Positions 48,801-63,941 are shown, numbered from the stretch's first letter. The stretch is DNA of 64,000 nucleotides from Scenedesmus sp. ARA3 (GCA_004335835.1 RWJK01001074.1:180323-244322), one strand, 5' to 3'. Notes: generated by a model from the sequence alone, not told the origin. Translations and numbers: made by a program.

Positions 48801-49796
48801 CGGTTGACCAGCAGGCTGGGGTGCTGAATATTTCAAAGTCCGTGGAGGATGATGGTCAGGTCTGCATCAGCGAGGACGAGAGCGTCAAGCGCACAGCAGG
48901 CTGGACGGTAGGTGCCGGGCTGTCGCAGCAAGGGCTGCGTGTCGAAACAGGGCCCGGGAGCATTGCGGGCACGACAGAGCACCAGTGCCACCTCGATCAT
49001 ATATGGTTGGCTCCATGTGCCTTGTAAGGCCGCTAACAGCTGGCTTGGCAGCTTCGCACGCGAATGGCTTCCGGGAGCAGCACCAGCTGCTGTAGTTTTT
49101 GCCTGGCCCAGTGGGGTTGCAGCTCGCCTCTGAGTTATTGAATAGTGTGACCTGGATGCTTTCAACTTACTTGTTATTATGCTTGTGTGTGGCAAGTTGC
49201 AGCAGGCACAACATATTTCATTCTTGACAGCCCCAGCATCTTGCTGCATGCCTTCTGCTCAACAGCACAGCGTCAGTAAGCCGGTCAGCAGCACCACTAC
49301 TCGCCCATTTGCGCTGTTCAAGAACAAAACATAGTCTTTACTCTGCGTGCAGGATGTGGCATACCACAGCGTCACAGCCATGGTTGGCGCAGGCGTGCTG
49401 GGCCTGCCATCAGCATTCAGTGAGTGTGCCGGGGCGATGCACTGTCAGGCAGCAGCAGTGGTAGCGGGCTGCTGCTACCTCACTGCCGCTGAACAGCTTG
49501 CTGTGCACTTGAGCAGTGGCTCACCCAGATCACTGAGCTGTGGTGAATTGTGCAGTCGCTAGACAGAATACTCCAGATTCCTGCACCTGTCATAGCTATC
49601 ATAGTATGGCACGATTGATGGTCGACGTTGCTGACATGCCTGCACTTGGCTGGCTGATTACGACAACTCTCAGCCAGCCGTTGTTAACACGGTGCTGTCT
49701 GTTTGTCACTCTTCCCTGCAGGCCACCTGGGCTGGGCTGGCGGCATCATCTTCCTCTCCTTCTCCTTCTGGGTGTCCTGGTGAGCTGCTGCTGCTG

Positions 49797-49842
<46 letters not shown>

Positions 49843-49989
49843 AAGTTCAGCTGCGTTTTTGTTTAATCCGACAGCTGGAATGCTGAACACAGTCAGCTGA
49901 GGAAGGGAACAGTGGGTAAGGTTGTAGCAGCGCTGCAGCTCTCCTGCAGGATGCCAGTTGCGCCCTGCCCTGAGCATGTTGGTGATGGC

Positions 49990-50049
<60 letters not shown>

Positions 50050-50177
50050 NNNNNNNNNNNNNNNNNNNNNNNNNNNNNNNNNNNNNNNNNNNNNNNNNNN
50101 NNNNNNNNNNNNNNNNNNNNNNNNNNNNNNNNNNNNNNNNNNNNNNNNNNNNNNNNNNNNNNNNNNNNNNNTGCTGC

Positions 50178-50231
<54 letters not shown>

Positions 50232-51188
50232 AGGTGCCTGACCTGGACTGCACGCTGGGCAAGGGCGTGCGGCGGCTGGACAGATACGACCAGCTGTCAG
50301 CTTATTTGCTGGTGAGGCTGAGCTGCTTCTGCTGCTCAATCATGCAGCCTTTTATGTTACAGTGTATTGTCCCTGCAGCACAGTACAGGTAGAATGCATG
50401 TTGAGGCAACGTGGGCCGTGCAGGCACATGCAGCTGACCAAACCTCTTACGGCGCCGCTGCGCTGTGTGACAGCACGATGCAGTGTGAACGCAGCACAGC
50501 ACACGTAGAGCGCGTCGACAATGAGGACCTTGCGGTCATTCGCACGGTTTTGTGTCTGTGCAGCACTCGGCAGCAGCCGTGCACCTGGTGTTGGTCGGAG
50601 CCGCGCAGCAGGGCAGCAGCAGCAACAGCAGCAGCAAATGGTGCTGGGAACTGCTATATCCTGTGACAGCACTGTTGGCCAGCTGCGCTCTGTGTGTAAA
50701 ATGGAACACAGCGTACACCAAGCCATCTCTACAGTCCCACACACAAACAACGTGTGTCTCTAATCACCTGCTGCTGTCCCGCACCACCTGCAGGGTGCGC
50801 GCCGGGGCAAGCTGGTGCTGCTGCCCTTCCAGCTGGCAGTGCTGATCGGTGAGGGAGCGGCAGCAGCAGCAGCAGCAGCAGCAGTATTTTGGCAAGCAAT
50901 TCAGCAAGAAAGCGAGCAAGGGCTCGTCCTCTCTTACCAATGTTGTGTTCATTTGCATGTAGCTGAACAGGATGCATGTCAGGTGCAGAGGCACTGCTGG
51001 TCAACTTGATAGCTTCTGGGCAACCAGGTGCATGCGTGGTGTGTTTATGTGTCTGTGTAGGTGGGCTGTCAGCAGTTGCTCAGAGCAATGGCGACAACCA
51101 ACGACTGCTTCACTGCTGTCACTGCTGCGGTTCGTGTCGCTGTCCTGCAGGCATTGGCATCACGTACACAGTGGTGAGCAGCAGCAGC

Positions 51189-51220
<32 letters not shown>

Positions 51221-51957
51221 TAGCAGCAGCAGCAACAGCGGCAGCAGCAGCGTTTGGCACTGCATGACATGCATCTCAACAGTGGCAGCGACAGATGCGT
51301 GTTTTGTAGTTAAGACTCAATTGCGGTCAATCAAGCGGAACAGCTGCAGGTTGTCCTGACCTGGATGCTGCAAACATGCAGTGTCCGCAGCAGCCACCAC
51401 ACAGCAGTAGCAGGCAGATCCCTTCCTGCATGTGATTGCTCATGCTGTGCTGTGCTGCTTCTTCATGTGTGCAGGTGGCTGGCGGCTGCCTGCAGGCGTT
51501 TGCGGGCTCTGTGGGCACCAGCGGCAACAAGGTGCTGGGCACCTGGGCCTACATGATCATGTTTGGGGCGCTGCAGGTGGCACTGGCCATGGTAAGTGGG
51601 GATTCGCTTCATAAGAGATGTACGTCAAGCTGGTAAGTATGTTGTTGTGTTTGTTGCTGGGCACCTGGGCCTAAATGATCATGTTCGGGGCGCTGCAGGT
51701 GGCACTGGCCATGGTGGGTTGCACTTTTATATGTGAAACGCAGCTCAAGAGAAACACAGCTCAAGGCGTCGGATGTTAGGCTGGTTGCAGTGTTGGGCAC
51801 CTTTGGCAGCAGCTTGATCACATTTGGCAGCAAGACTTGCATGGGACAAGGGACAACTAGCGATGTTTGCTACTGTTCTGTTGTTGTCTTTGACACCTAC
51901 TTGAACACTTGCAACTTTCGGGCAGTCTCCTTACGCTGCTGCTGCCGCTTGCTGCTG

Positions 51958-51988
<31 letters not shown>

Positions 51989-53123
51989 AGCTGCTATTGA
52001 CTGCTGCAGTAGTCCTCATTTGATGACATCCGCTGGGTCTCCCTGAGGGAATAAGTGATGTCCATGCCCTACTGACTCTCCCCTGCTGCTGCCGCCGCCG
52101 CTGCTGCTGCTGCTGCTGCCGCCACAGCTGCCCTCATTTGATGACATCCGCTGGGTGTCCCTCATGGGATCATTGATGTCTATGGCCTACTGTATCATCG
52201 CCTTCGCCATGAGCGCAAGCGTGAAACCGGATTCGACCGTCAACTATGTGCCGGCAGCGGTGCCGCGCAGCACCATTGACCGCGTGATGGGCATCTTCAA
52301 CGCGCTCACCTCCATCCTGTTTGCATATGGTGAGTCAGCGCTGCATTTCTTATCTGCGGTGGTTTTATTTGGATGCCCAGTGAGGTGGAAGTAACACTGG
52401 TTGTGAAATTTGCAGTCAGCACTGCATGTTGGTGTGCCTTGCCATGAGCGCCAGTCTCAAGCCAGAGTCAACAGTCAACTATGTGCCGGCAGCGGAGCCG
52501 CGCAGCACCATTGACCGCGTGATGGGCATCTTCAATGCGCTCACCTCCATCCTGTTTGCTTACGGTGAGTCGGCGCTGCATTTTTTACCTGTGGTGTTTT
52601 TATTTTGATGGGGATGGAAGTAACACTGGTTGTGAGAATTGCAGTCAGCGCTGCGTGTTGGTGTGCTTTGCCATGAGCGCCAGTGTGAAGCCAGATGCAA
52701 CTGTGAACTATTCGTCGGCAGCAGTGCCGCGCAGCACGATCGGCCGCGCGATGGGCATCTTCAATGCGCTCACCTCCATCCTGTTTGCTTACGGTGAGTG
52801 AGACGCTGCTGGCTCAGGCGCAGCACGGAGGTTGTGCTGGCAGTTGCTTTGATGTGCCGCTGCGCATCTCACCTTCGCAAGTGCCTGCCGTTTTTTTTCT
52901 GCTGCGGCCTGCTGCGGCCTGCTGGTACAGGTTTTATAGAAGTGACGCGCTGCTGAAAGCTGCTGCTGCTGCTGTGGCTGCTGCAGGAGGGCACAACGTT
53001 GCGCTTGAGATCCAGGCCACCATCCCAGTGGGCGGGCGCCACCCGCTGACCACCATCCCTGCAATGATGAAAGGCGTGAACGTGACCTTCCTGGTGAGTG
53101 TTGGGCTGTGGCTTTCATGCTCT

Positions 53124-53200
<77 letters not shown>

Positions 53201-55043
53201 CAGCCACGATAGATCTCAAGGTGATTGGTGAGCAGACACTGGCTGTGTCAGGTTGCACAGCTTTCTGCAAACGCCTCTCGGGTGCAGCACGCTGCTATCT
53301 GCTGTCATCTTGGCCTACACGGCATGCTCCCCCTTGCTCCACTAGTTTCATCCTCTGCTGCCGGCGCCCCTGCTCCTGCTGCTGCTCACCCCTGCAGGTG
53401 ACTGGCCTCTGCTATTTTGGTGTCACAATTGCTGGCTTTCATGCCTTTGGCACTGCCGTGCCTGACAATGTGCTGGGCGCATTTGCGCATGGCTCCCACT
53501 TCTGGGTGGTTTCTGCAGCCAACCTGATGGTGGTGCTGCACGTGGCAGCAGCGTACCAGGGTGAGCAGCAGCAGCAGCAGCACCAGCACACCCACTCAGC
53601 GGAATACCAACACTCCGAGCATCAATCGTGCTTGGCACTCAGTCGCCTGTGCGTGAAGCATCTGCTGGGTGATGCGCTTGTGATGCATTTGCGGCTGCAG
53701 CACCTCCAGCTTGCGGCACGCGCTCACGCAGGAGCTGGGTCACACTGCAGTGTGCTGCATAAGGAATTGCAGGGAAGACAATACATTCTGCAATAGCCAC
53801 ATGCAACAAATTTGCTCACTTATCTAGAAGGGCCCCTCAAAAAGGCACCCTGCTGCAGCCATGATACATCAATTACTCACACCCCTTGCGCGCACCCTGC
53901 TCCCGCAGTGGTGACCATGCCTGTCTACAACCTTATTGAAACGCGGCTCAAGCAGGCACGTGGCGGCGTTGATCTGACCATGCCCATGACATTCGGCGTG
54001 CGGCTGCTGTACGTGATCCTGGTGACGCTGGTGGCGATCGTCATCCCCTTCTTTGGTGAGCAGCAGCAGCAGCAGCACTGTTGTGCAGACCGCAATGTTG
54101 AGACGCTGGCAGGCCTCTGTTCAGTCAATGATTCGAGACGCGCGCCAGCCCTTGTTGTGCAACAGACCTTGCTTCGCTGTGCACGAGCAATTCAATATGC
54201 CTGTTCTCATGTGGCTTCTTCACCTTGTGTATCGTCAAGATGGACAGTCTAGCATGAAAAATGCGAAGCTGCGCACCTATCGTGCTGCAGCAACTGAATT
54301 GTTCCCTGCACTTGCTTGTGTCTTGCTGCAGGCGCGTTGATGGGCCTGATTGGCGCCATCGCGGTGACGCCCACCACCTTCCTCCTGCCCCCGCTGTTCT
54401 GGATCATGTTCAAGCGCCCGCGCAAGTGGGGCCTAGAGTGGAGCGTGAACGCTTTCCTGGTGGTGGTCACGGCACTGCTGGGGCTCATGGGCATGGTACG
54501 TAACAGATATGGAGTGATTGGACACTAGTCTATATTTGTATCAACACAGCCTGGAAAGGAGCGTCAATGTTGTCTCGGTGGTGGCCCATGTGGTGTCTAA
54601 ATGCCTAGGCGCTGTGCTTGCTGTTGTGTATTCGAACTGTTTGCAAGTGGGGCCTGGAGTGGAGCATGAACACTTGCCTGGTGGTGGTCACGGCGCTCCT
54701 TGGACTCATGGGCATGGTGCGTTACACTTTGTTGCTTGCCACGTGCCTTGGCTATGTGTTTGTGTGGGGGCAGTTGAGCAAGTGGGGCCTGGAGTGGAGC
54801 GTCGGTGCTTTCCTGGTGGTGGTCACGGCACTGCTGGGGCTCATGAGCATGGTACGGCACACTTGACAGAACATAAGGCGAACTTCAGTCCCAGCCCTTG
54901 TGACACAATGTATAATGCATGTCGGCACAGCTGCCCTGTAACTGTACAGGTGGGGCCTTTGCTCAGCATCTAGTGCATGTCATGTATGGGTATGTAGATC
55001 TGCTTGTGCTGCTTCTGACCACCGCCGTTGCTGCTGTTGCTGC

Positions 55044-55103
<60 letters not shown>

Positions 55104-55175
55104 GTGCGCCTGCAGGTGGGCTCGCTGTACATCATCATCACCTCCTGGCAGACGTTCAAAGTGTTCGCAAACTGA
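48788..55175 (+). CDS. AAAP-family amino-acid permease
   Basis: The visible exons are 48788-48907, 49353-49419, 49722-49779, 50234-50311, 50794-50848, 51151-51173, 51475-51591, 52128-52329, 52987-53093, 53398-53560, 53909-54055, 54332-54495 and 55116-55175, about 453 residues with consistent phases. One exon is missing, very probably in the N gap. Signatures of the amino acid/auxin permease family are GWTDVAYHSVTAMVGAGVLG, HLGWAGGIIFLSFSFWVSW, LGTWAYMIMFGALQ, RWVSLMGSLMSMAYCIIAF, FAYGGHNVALEIQATIP and FHAFGTAV, with about ten membrane helices. It resembles lysine/histidine transporter-like members; the substrate is inferred only as amino acids. Exons 8, 9 and 13 have partial copies in adjacent introns. 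Exon 1 is the least certain part. Confidence 0.9.
50050..50171. other. Assembly gap (122 N) inside CTG repeats
   Basis: The gap is flanked on both sides by CTG tracts (49992-50049 and about 50172-50231). The permease frame is broken across it: exon 3 ends in phase 2 within a Trp codon and exon 5 starts in phase 0. An exon of length 3n+1 is therefore expected here. Confidence 0.9.
51651..51713 (+). repeat. Copy of permease exon 8 end, with stop
   Basis: This block repeats the last ~60 bases of exon 8 but reads TAA in place of the TAC codon (GTWA-stop). It keeps the ATG/GTGGGT border, so splicing to it would truncate the protein. Confidence 0.85.
52011..52793 (+). repeat. Tandem copies of permease exon 9
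   Basis: A broken copy of the exon start lies at 52011-52075. Two copies of the exon 3' half lie at 52416-52564 and 52645-52793. Both are 149 bases from a TGCAG acceptor to a GTGAGT donor and 229 bases apart, and both encode MSAS-[VL]-KP and the FNALTSILFAYG end. Confidence 0.88.
54643..54851 (+). repeat. Two copies of permease exon 13 end
   Basis: Blocks 54643-54716 and 54779-54851 repeat KWGLEWSVNAFLVVVTALLG with substitutions, and each ends at ATG followed by GTGCGT or GTACGG donors. Shorter scraps lie near 54552 and 54943. Confidence 0.88.
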
Positions 55176-58103
<2,928 letters not shown>

Positions 58104-59690
58104 ATGGGTGGAAGCAGCAGCAAACCGGAGACAACAGCCGACAAGGTGGCCAGCAAGGCTGAAAAGGTGAGTACCAAACTGATTTTAAGACTTCTCGCGG
58201 TCAATGAGCTATGCATGCGCTCGATCCCGACAGCAAGTCCGGGGTGCCACGCTACGTATGGAGATCGCAGGCTCTGCATGTTGCAAGCATGCTAATACAA
58301 CGTAACAAAACTGGCATTAGAATTGCAAATCATGCGCTGCTGTAGAGTGCAGGTGGGGGCACTGATCTGCACACTTGCCACCAGCACTCGTCCCGAGAGC
58401 ACTGCTTGCTTGCTGTTTGAGCCTCGGCTCGTGTCCGTGGCCGTGCAGGTGCTCAAGAGCGTCAACGGTGACATCAAGTCAGCAGCCAGCGATGTGAAGA
58501 AGGGAGTGGACAAGGTGGGTGGCTGGTGCTGCTGCTGCTGCTTGCCAGTTCTGGCAGCGCTGCTATTGCGCACATGGCCGCAGCTCCCGCAAGCCCTGCT
58601 CGACTGCAAGTGCAGTCGTAACGAGCCATTTCTTGATCCCTGCTGCCAGCTTATGTAAGCCAATTGCTCTACGTGGCTGGTTGCAGGCTGCGACCAAGAC
58701 AAACAAGGAAGTGGCCAAGACAGGCAAGGAGGTAGGCAAGGCCATCGACACCCTGCTGGGAGAGACCAAGAAGGAGAAGAGCCACACCACAGAGGTACGT
58801 TTGTTGGGAATCATTATCAAATGTGATCAATATGTTGTGGTGGAGTTGTTTGTGCGATGGTGGCAGCAGGGGCGTTTGCGTTGCCGCCAAGCTTGATCAA
58901 TTCTGTTGTAACTTCCTGCATAGAACCCACAAGGTCACTGGCCGTTTAGCAGCTGCATCCATTATGCATCAGCTGTTAGGACTGACTGTGCAACAGCTGG
59001 CAGTGGTTCAAAGATAATGAACAGTTGGTTGCCTGAGGTGTGCGTCTGATACCAAGGGGCTTCGCGCTACACCGAATCACAAAACTCAAACAATGTTTGT
59101 TTGCATCAACTGGTGCAAACACATTTATGAGTGCATTGTGCATAGCGGTAGCTTTTGAAATGCTTTCTGTGTGCTGTCCATGTTCTTGTCATGTGTGCCG
59201 TACGGCCGCTGTCATGTGCGTCTTGGTGTATCAAATCGCTTGGAATGACGGTTAGGCGGTGGTCATGATAATGAGACCAAACAATTATTTATATATGTTT
59301 TCTTAACACTGCCCACCCCCAACTCTCTTCCTGTATTCTGGATTGAGGACAGTAGCAGGAAATACCCGGTTGTAGTAGAGGATAAGAGGCACACTGCTTT
59401 GTTGTATTTTCTGGTGCAGGCAGCAACTCGTGTTACAATAACACTCTGCACTGCCTGATCATGCGCATGTATTATGCTGATGATTTCTGAACTGCATGCT
59501 GCGGCAATGGCCTACTTGCAGGTACTAAATGACGTTGTTCCCGCTGCTGCTGCTGCTACCGCTGCTGCTGCTGCTGCTGCTGCTGCAGGTTGCTGTGGGC
59601 GTGCCGCTGGTGGCGCTGATCATTGCTGGCGGCTACTTCTTGTGGAAGAAGAAGCCCTGGAAGAAGAGCGGCAAGGCGGCATCAGCCTAA
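58104..59690 (+). CDS. Small membrane protein with N-myristoylation motif
   Basis: Four exons, 58104-58166, 58449-58514, 58687-58794 and 59589-59690, all phase 0, give 112 residues. The N terminus MGGSSSKPETTADK fits the N-myristoylation pattern (Gly2, Ser6). The middle is a charged amphipathic region with K-x-x-K spacing (SAASDVKKGVDKAATKTNK, GKEVGKAIDTLLGETKKEK), somewhat like LEA or apolipoprotein-type helices. The end is one membrane helix (VGVPLVALIIAGGYFLW) and a basic tail (KKKPWKKSGKAASA). It could bridge two membranes, or fold back on one. The last acceptor follows a CTG tract. No family was recognised. Confidence 0.8.
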
Positions 59691-60920
59691 ATAACACGTC
59701 ATACCATGTCATAACAGCTCGTGGCTTCATGCTGCAGGACAGCTGCATATACGCTCCGTGCCTTCACGGGCAACGGTGTCATCGCTTGTGATGGCGCAGG
59801 CTGCTGCAGGGCAGCGGTGTCACGTGGCCTACAAAGTTGACACGCATGCAGCCATTTGGCTGCAGCGGCTGCTTTGCAGTAAGGTTCATTGGCTGCAGGG
59901 TTTCTTGGCTGCTGAAGCTGCCATTGATCAGCAGGAGGGAGCTGCAGCAGCGTACTGGCTGGCACGAGCTGAGCTGGGCAGGCTGGGCAGCTGCAGCAGC
60001 TGTGCCTGCAGCGCTGCTGGGTACGCAGCAGCTGGCAGGCTTTGGTTCGACAGCGCATGCAAGTGCTGTGGCAATGGAGCGGAAAACCTACAGGATCTAG
60101 CTCAGCTGTGTGCCACAATGCTGGGTGTGACACATTGATTCACGTTCAAGTTGATTTGGTGGCGGAACTTTGGCAGTTGCGTTTCCAAAAGGACCATTGG
60201 TGGCTTTTTTGGTTGTTTCTCTCTGCCCAATGAGCCTGTCACTGGCGCACGTTTGGTAACACTGTATGTAGTTCCCAAGATCTGCTAGGTGTCGCGTGGA
60301 TCTCTTTATGGCGATGGTATTAGCATTTGCATGGGCATACGTGGGCAGCGGCGCAGCCTAAGTAGGCTGTAGACCTCCTTGGTGTGCATGCAGTGCTGCA
60401 TCCTTCCATACGTAGTTGCTTCAGGAACAGAACCAACCCATGCGAACAGGAATGAACCCACATGCACACAATAGTCATCAGCACCATTTTGTTACCCATC
60501 GAGCCATCTTGCACCGCTGGAGCGGCAACCGGAGGGGACACTAAGCAAAAAATCCTGTGCAATCATGCATGAGAACGAATCTACACATCCGCCGAGTCCT
60601 TACGGACCGCAATGGATGCCGAACTGCGTCATGTATGCAACAATTGCGCACAAGCCTCTGCAAAGAAAGCAGCAACGATCCTAGTCACCAGATATCTGTC
60701 AGAACCCCAAGCATCATCCGACACAAATCCTGCAGCATCAGAGTACACAACTATGTGTACGGCTACACGCAAGCTGCTGCATCATGCATACATGCTGAAG
60801 CGGCTTGGCACAGTGATGTAACATGCTGCCGCACCGTCTACACAGCAGACAGCTGTGTTTGGCAGCCATGACAGCTGTGCATGCGTCACAAGCACAACTC
60901 AAAACCGCAAAGTACCCCAC
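59691..60920. other. Gene-free stretch between convergent genes
   Basis: Holds the 3' UTRs of the flanking genes. Open frames in this stretch are short and lack splice or domain support. Confidence 0.45.
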
Positions 60921-62908
60921 TTATGAGTCACCAATACCAAAGCTGTTGCTGAAGGCATATACCCTGCCCAAAGGCCGCCAGCCGCTGGAGCTGCTCCATG
61001 CAGCGTTCAGCACAAAGTCATCTACAAAGGCAGCTGTAACCTCATCATTGGCGGCCACGGATAAGCTCTGCAGGCGGGACAGCCGCGTCAGCAGCATCAG
61101 CCCCTGCCGCGTGATACCCGCGTTGCCTTCCAACCCCAGATACGACAGCTGCCGCAGGTCTGCAATGGCTGCCAAACATGACATCGCCCCTAGCTCACAC
61201 TCAGCCAAATCCAGTTGGCGCAGCTGCTGCAAGCTGTGTGCCAGTGCAGTCGCTGCAAAATCATCCACGCATGCACCACCATGCGCCAGCCGCAGGCTCG
61301 TCAGGCCAGTGAGTACTGTCAGTGCGCACACATTACCAGCCACCACGCCTGACGCGCGCCAACTGCTGCTGTTCACATTGTCCAAGCCAGCCACGTCTAG
61401 GTCCTGAAGGCGTGTCAGCCCTGCTATGCTAGCAGATATGTTCAGTGCTACCTGCTGCCGCCCTCCCCGCACACCTACAGCCGCCTGCTCCTCATGCCCA
61501 GCATCTTCCCCGCCCGGGCTCTCCACTTGAAACATCTGCAGCTCAAGCCCAGTGAGTGCTGTGGCAGCAGCCACCCCTGCAATGACAGCTGCCAGCTCCC
61601 GACCAGTGGTGTGGGCTTCACTGCAATCCACCTTCAACTCGCACAGCTGTGGCAGTTGTCCCCAGGCTGGCGCTGTGGCCAATGCAGCACTCCAGACTGC
61701 TTGTGATGAAAGCCGCAGCTCCTGCAGCGCTGGCAGCTGCGCCAAGCGCAGCAGCTGCTCCGGCTTTATTGATGCGTCATCCATTGTAAAGCTGAGTGCT
61801 GTCAACTGATGCAGCGGCATGACTGCTGCCAGCTGCTGGGGGCCCCCGCAGTAAGCCAACTCCAAGTGCCGCAGCTGTGCAGGAAGCACGGACACTTCAG
61901 GATCCATGCACCAGAACACAAGCTGCTGCAGCTGCTGCAGGCCGCCGAAGTCGAATGGCGGCAGCTGCCAGCATTGGATACTGTCCAAAAGCAGCTCTCG
62001 CAGCTGCGGGGGCGGCTGTGCCAGCAGCTGGTGCACGGCACTGTTCGCTTCATCTGCATCTGTCCTGTCGTGAACCTGCAGCCGAGTCAGCCTGGTGAGC
62101 TGGCCTAACACTGCCAAGCAGCTGCCAACTCGCGGCTCGCCCTGCATGCGCCAGGCGAGAGTGCCGACAAGCACTCCTGCAAGCTGCTGAGGCGTGGCAA
62201 TGCCGCTGCCCACGCAGCTGCAATGCTTTCAGCTGCTGGGGTGCTGCCTTCCCACCCCAACTCCAGACGCGTCAGGCTGTGTGCTGGAAGCACAGGCAGC
62301 AGGTCTACAGCCCATGGTTCGTAGCACTTGAAGCTGGCCAGGCGCAGCCCTGGCTGCTGCTGCTGCTGCTGCTGTGGCCCAGTGAGCATGCCTTCTGGCG
62401 CTGCTGCAGCTGCTGCTGTTGTTGAATATGCAGCAGTTGGAGGCTTCGCTGCTGCCAGTGGGTGCACAAAGCTAGTAGCAGCTGCCTGTTGCAAGCCCGT
62501 GCGCAACAGCTGTACTGCTGCGTCACTGATGGCGTCTCGGCCTGAGGTTATCGTCAAGCTCTTGACCAGCGGGCCATGCTTTGCCAGCCAGCTTCCAAAG
62601 CTGGACAGCTGTAGCAGCAGCGGTGGAACAGCTGTAGTAGTGCTGGGCTTGCTGCAGCTGCGCAGCAAGAGGTCCACGTCTGTGTTGCAGCCTCAGCACT
62701 CTTGCACTGCCTGCCTCCAGTCCTTGCACACGCAGGCGGCCGCACACAGCACCTTGGGCGAGGAGCTGAAGGTGGGTTGCGCCACAGCAACGGGCAGTGC
62801 CATCAAGCTGCTGTCGGGGGTGTCCTGCAAGCAGTATGAGCAGCAGCAAACATGCAGCAAAATGGAGGTGAGTCAAACTTGCTTTCTGACCAAGTGATTG
62901 CGGCCCAT
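60921..62908 (-). CDS. F-box/leucine-rich-repeat protein, frame interrupted
   Basis: The likely exons are 62891-62908 (MGRNHL) and 60921-62824. The start of the second has an F-box-like block (DTPDSSLMALP ... VLCAAACVCKDWRQAVQE). Leucine-rich repeats follow (LVKSLTITSG, LTRLELGWEG, then LGQLTRLTRLQVHD, LQELRLSSQ, LTGLTSLRLAHGG, LRQLDLAECELG, LSYLGLEGNAGIT). The frame is broken twice: an in-frame TGA at 62693-62695, just after the F-box, and a one-base frame change between about 62105 and 62213 inside the repeats. F-box/LRR proteins normally select substrates for SCF ubiquitin ligases. The breaks may be sequence errors or mark a pseudogene; the long intact LRR frame (430 codons) favours a recent or artefactual break. 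Confidence 0.65.
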
Positions 62909-63941
62909 GCGTAAACATACAACTGCGTCAAACTATAGGTTTCATCTAGTAATTGCTGCAGCTGCAGCTGTATGTGTCCAGCACAGCAACGAGCACACTG
63001 GCAGCTGTCACGGTTTAAACTGCTGGGACCGTGCGCCTTACCTCCTGCTCCGGCTTATTGTGGCACGATGAATGGTGTTGGAACATTTGAGCCGGTTCTG
63101 ACTCTCTGTGGCACGAGCTCGCCATGTTGTGAGTAAAGAAAGCTGGCAGAGTCTGAGCCTTAAACTTTTGACGAAGAATCGCATGCATGTAGAAGCCCTG
63201 ACTAACACATCCACATCGCTTGTTGCATGTTTGAAGCTGCGTCCACAGGTGGCAAGTGGTTCATGTCACAGCAGAATGTGGCAATGCTGTTACAGTGTTA
63301 CAGCACTAGACCCTCAGGGCCTGGCAGGGCTGTCCTGCCCTTCAGCTCTCCATTCCATTCGTCTCCCTCATCACAAATGAGCATCTAGCAAAGCAACCTT
63401 GTTTACAAAACCGTCTCGTAAAAGTGGCTGCAGGCAGCAGGAAGCGCAGCTTCGTTGTATATACAGAGGGTAGTGACCGTACCCTCACTGTTGACACTAG
63501 TACTGTAATCCACAGCCCGTGTGGTCACCTCCCCGCGCACAGTGACGTGAGTCGTCTTCTGGCACAATAATAAGTTACATGTACAGTGCTACCATGCTTT
63601 GAGAGCAGCAATATCGACCCTACTGCAGCGTGTTGGATATAAATACTTGCAGGAACTTGACTGCAGCTCGCTGGGCACAGATGCTTGCAGGAACACAAAT
63701 GGTACTCTCAGGAGCATGTCATGGAAAAAATCAAACGATTAGCAACGCCGCCGACGTTCACAGGTGCTAGGCTGATGTGCAGCTGCCTGCTTAACTCTCC
63801 AGCAACTTGAAGAGACACCTGGAACCTAAGCAGCCTGGAACGACGCACAGTACTTGGGGCACAAGTCACGATGCCACGCACCACAAACGCGTCCTCAACA
63901 ACGCAGCGCAACAACAGCCAAGACAATACAGCCTCATCATT

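Noticed and set aside
60036..60053. GGTTCGA-like sequence as a tRNA B box
   Set aside because: No matching A box or cloverleaf could be drawn around it.
62328..62897. 189-codon plus-strand frame opposite the F-box/LRR gene
   Set aside because: The minus strand has F-box and LRR motifs; the plus frame has none and is its antisense shadow, although it ends at a GTGAGT.
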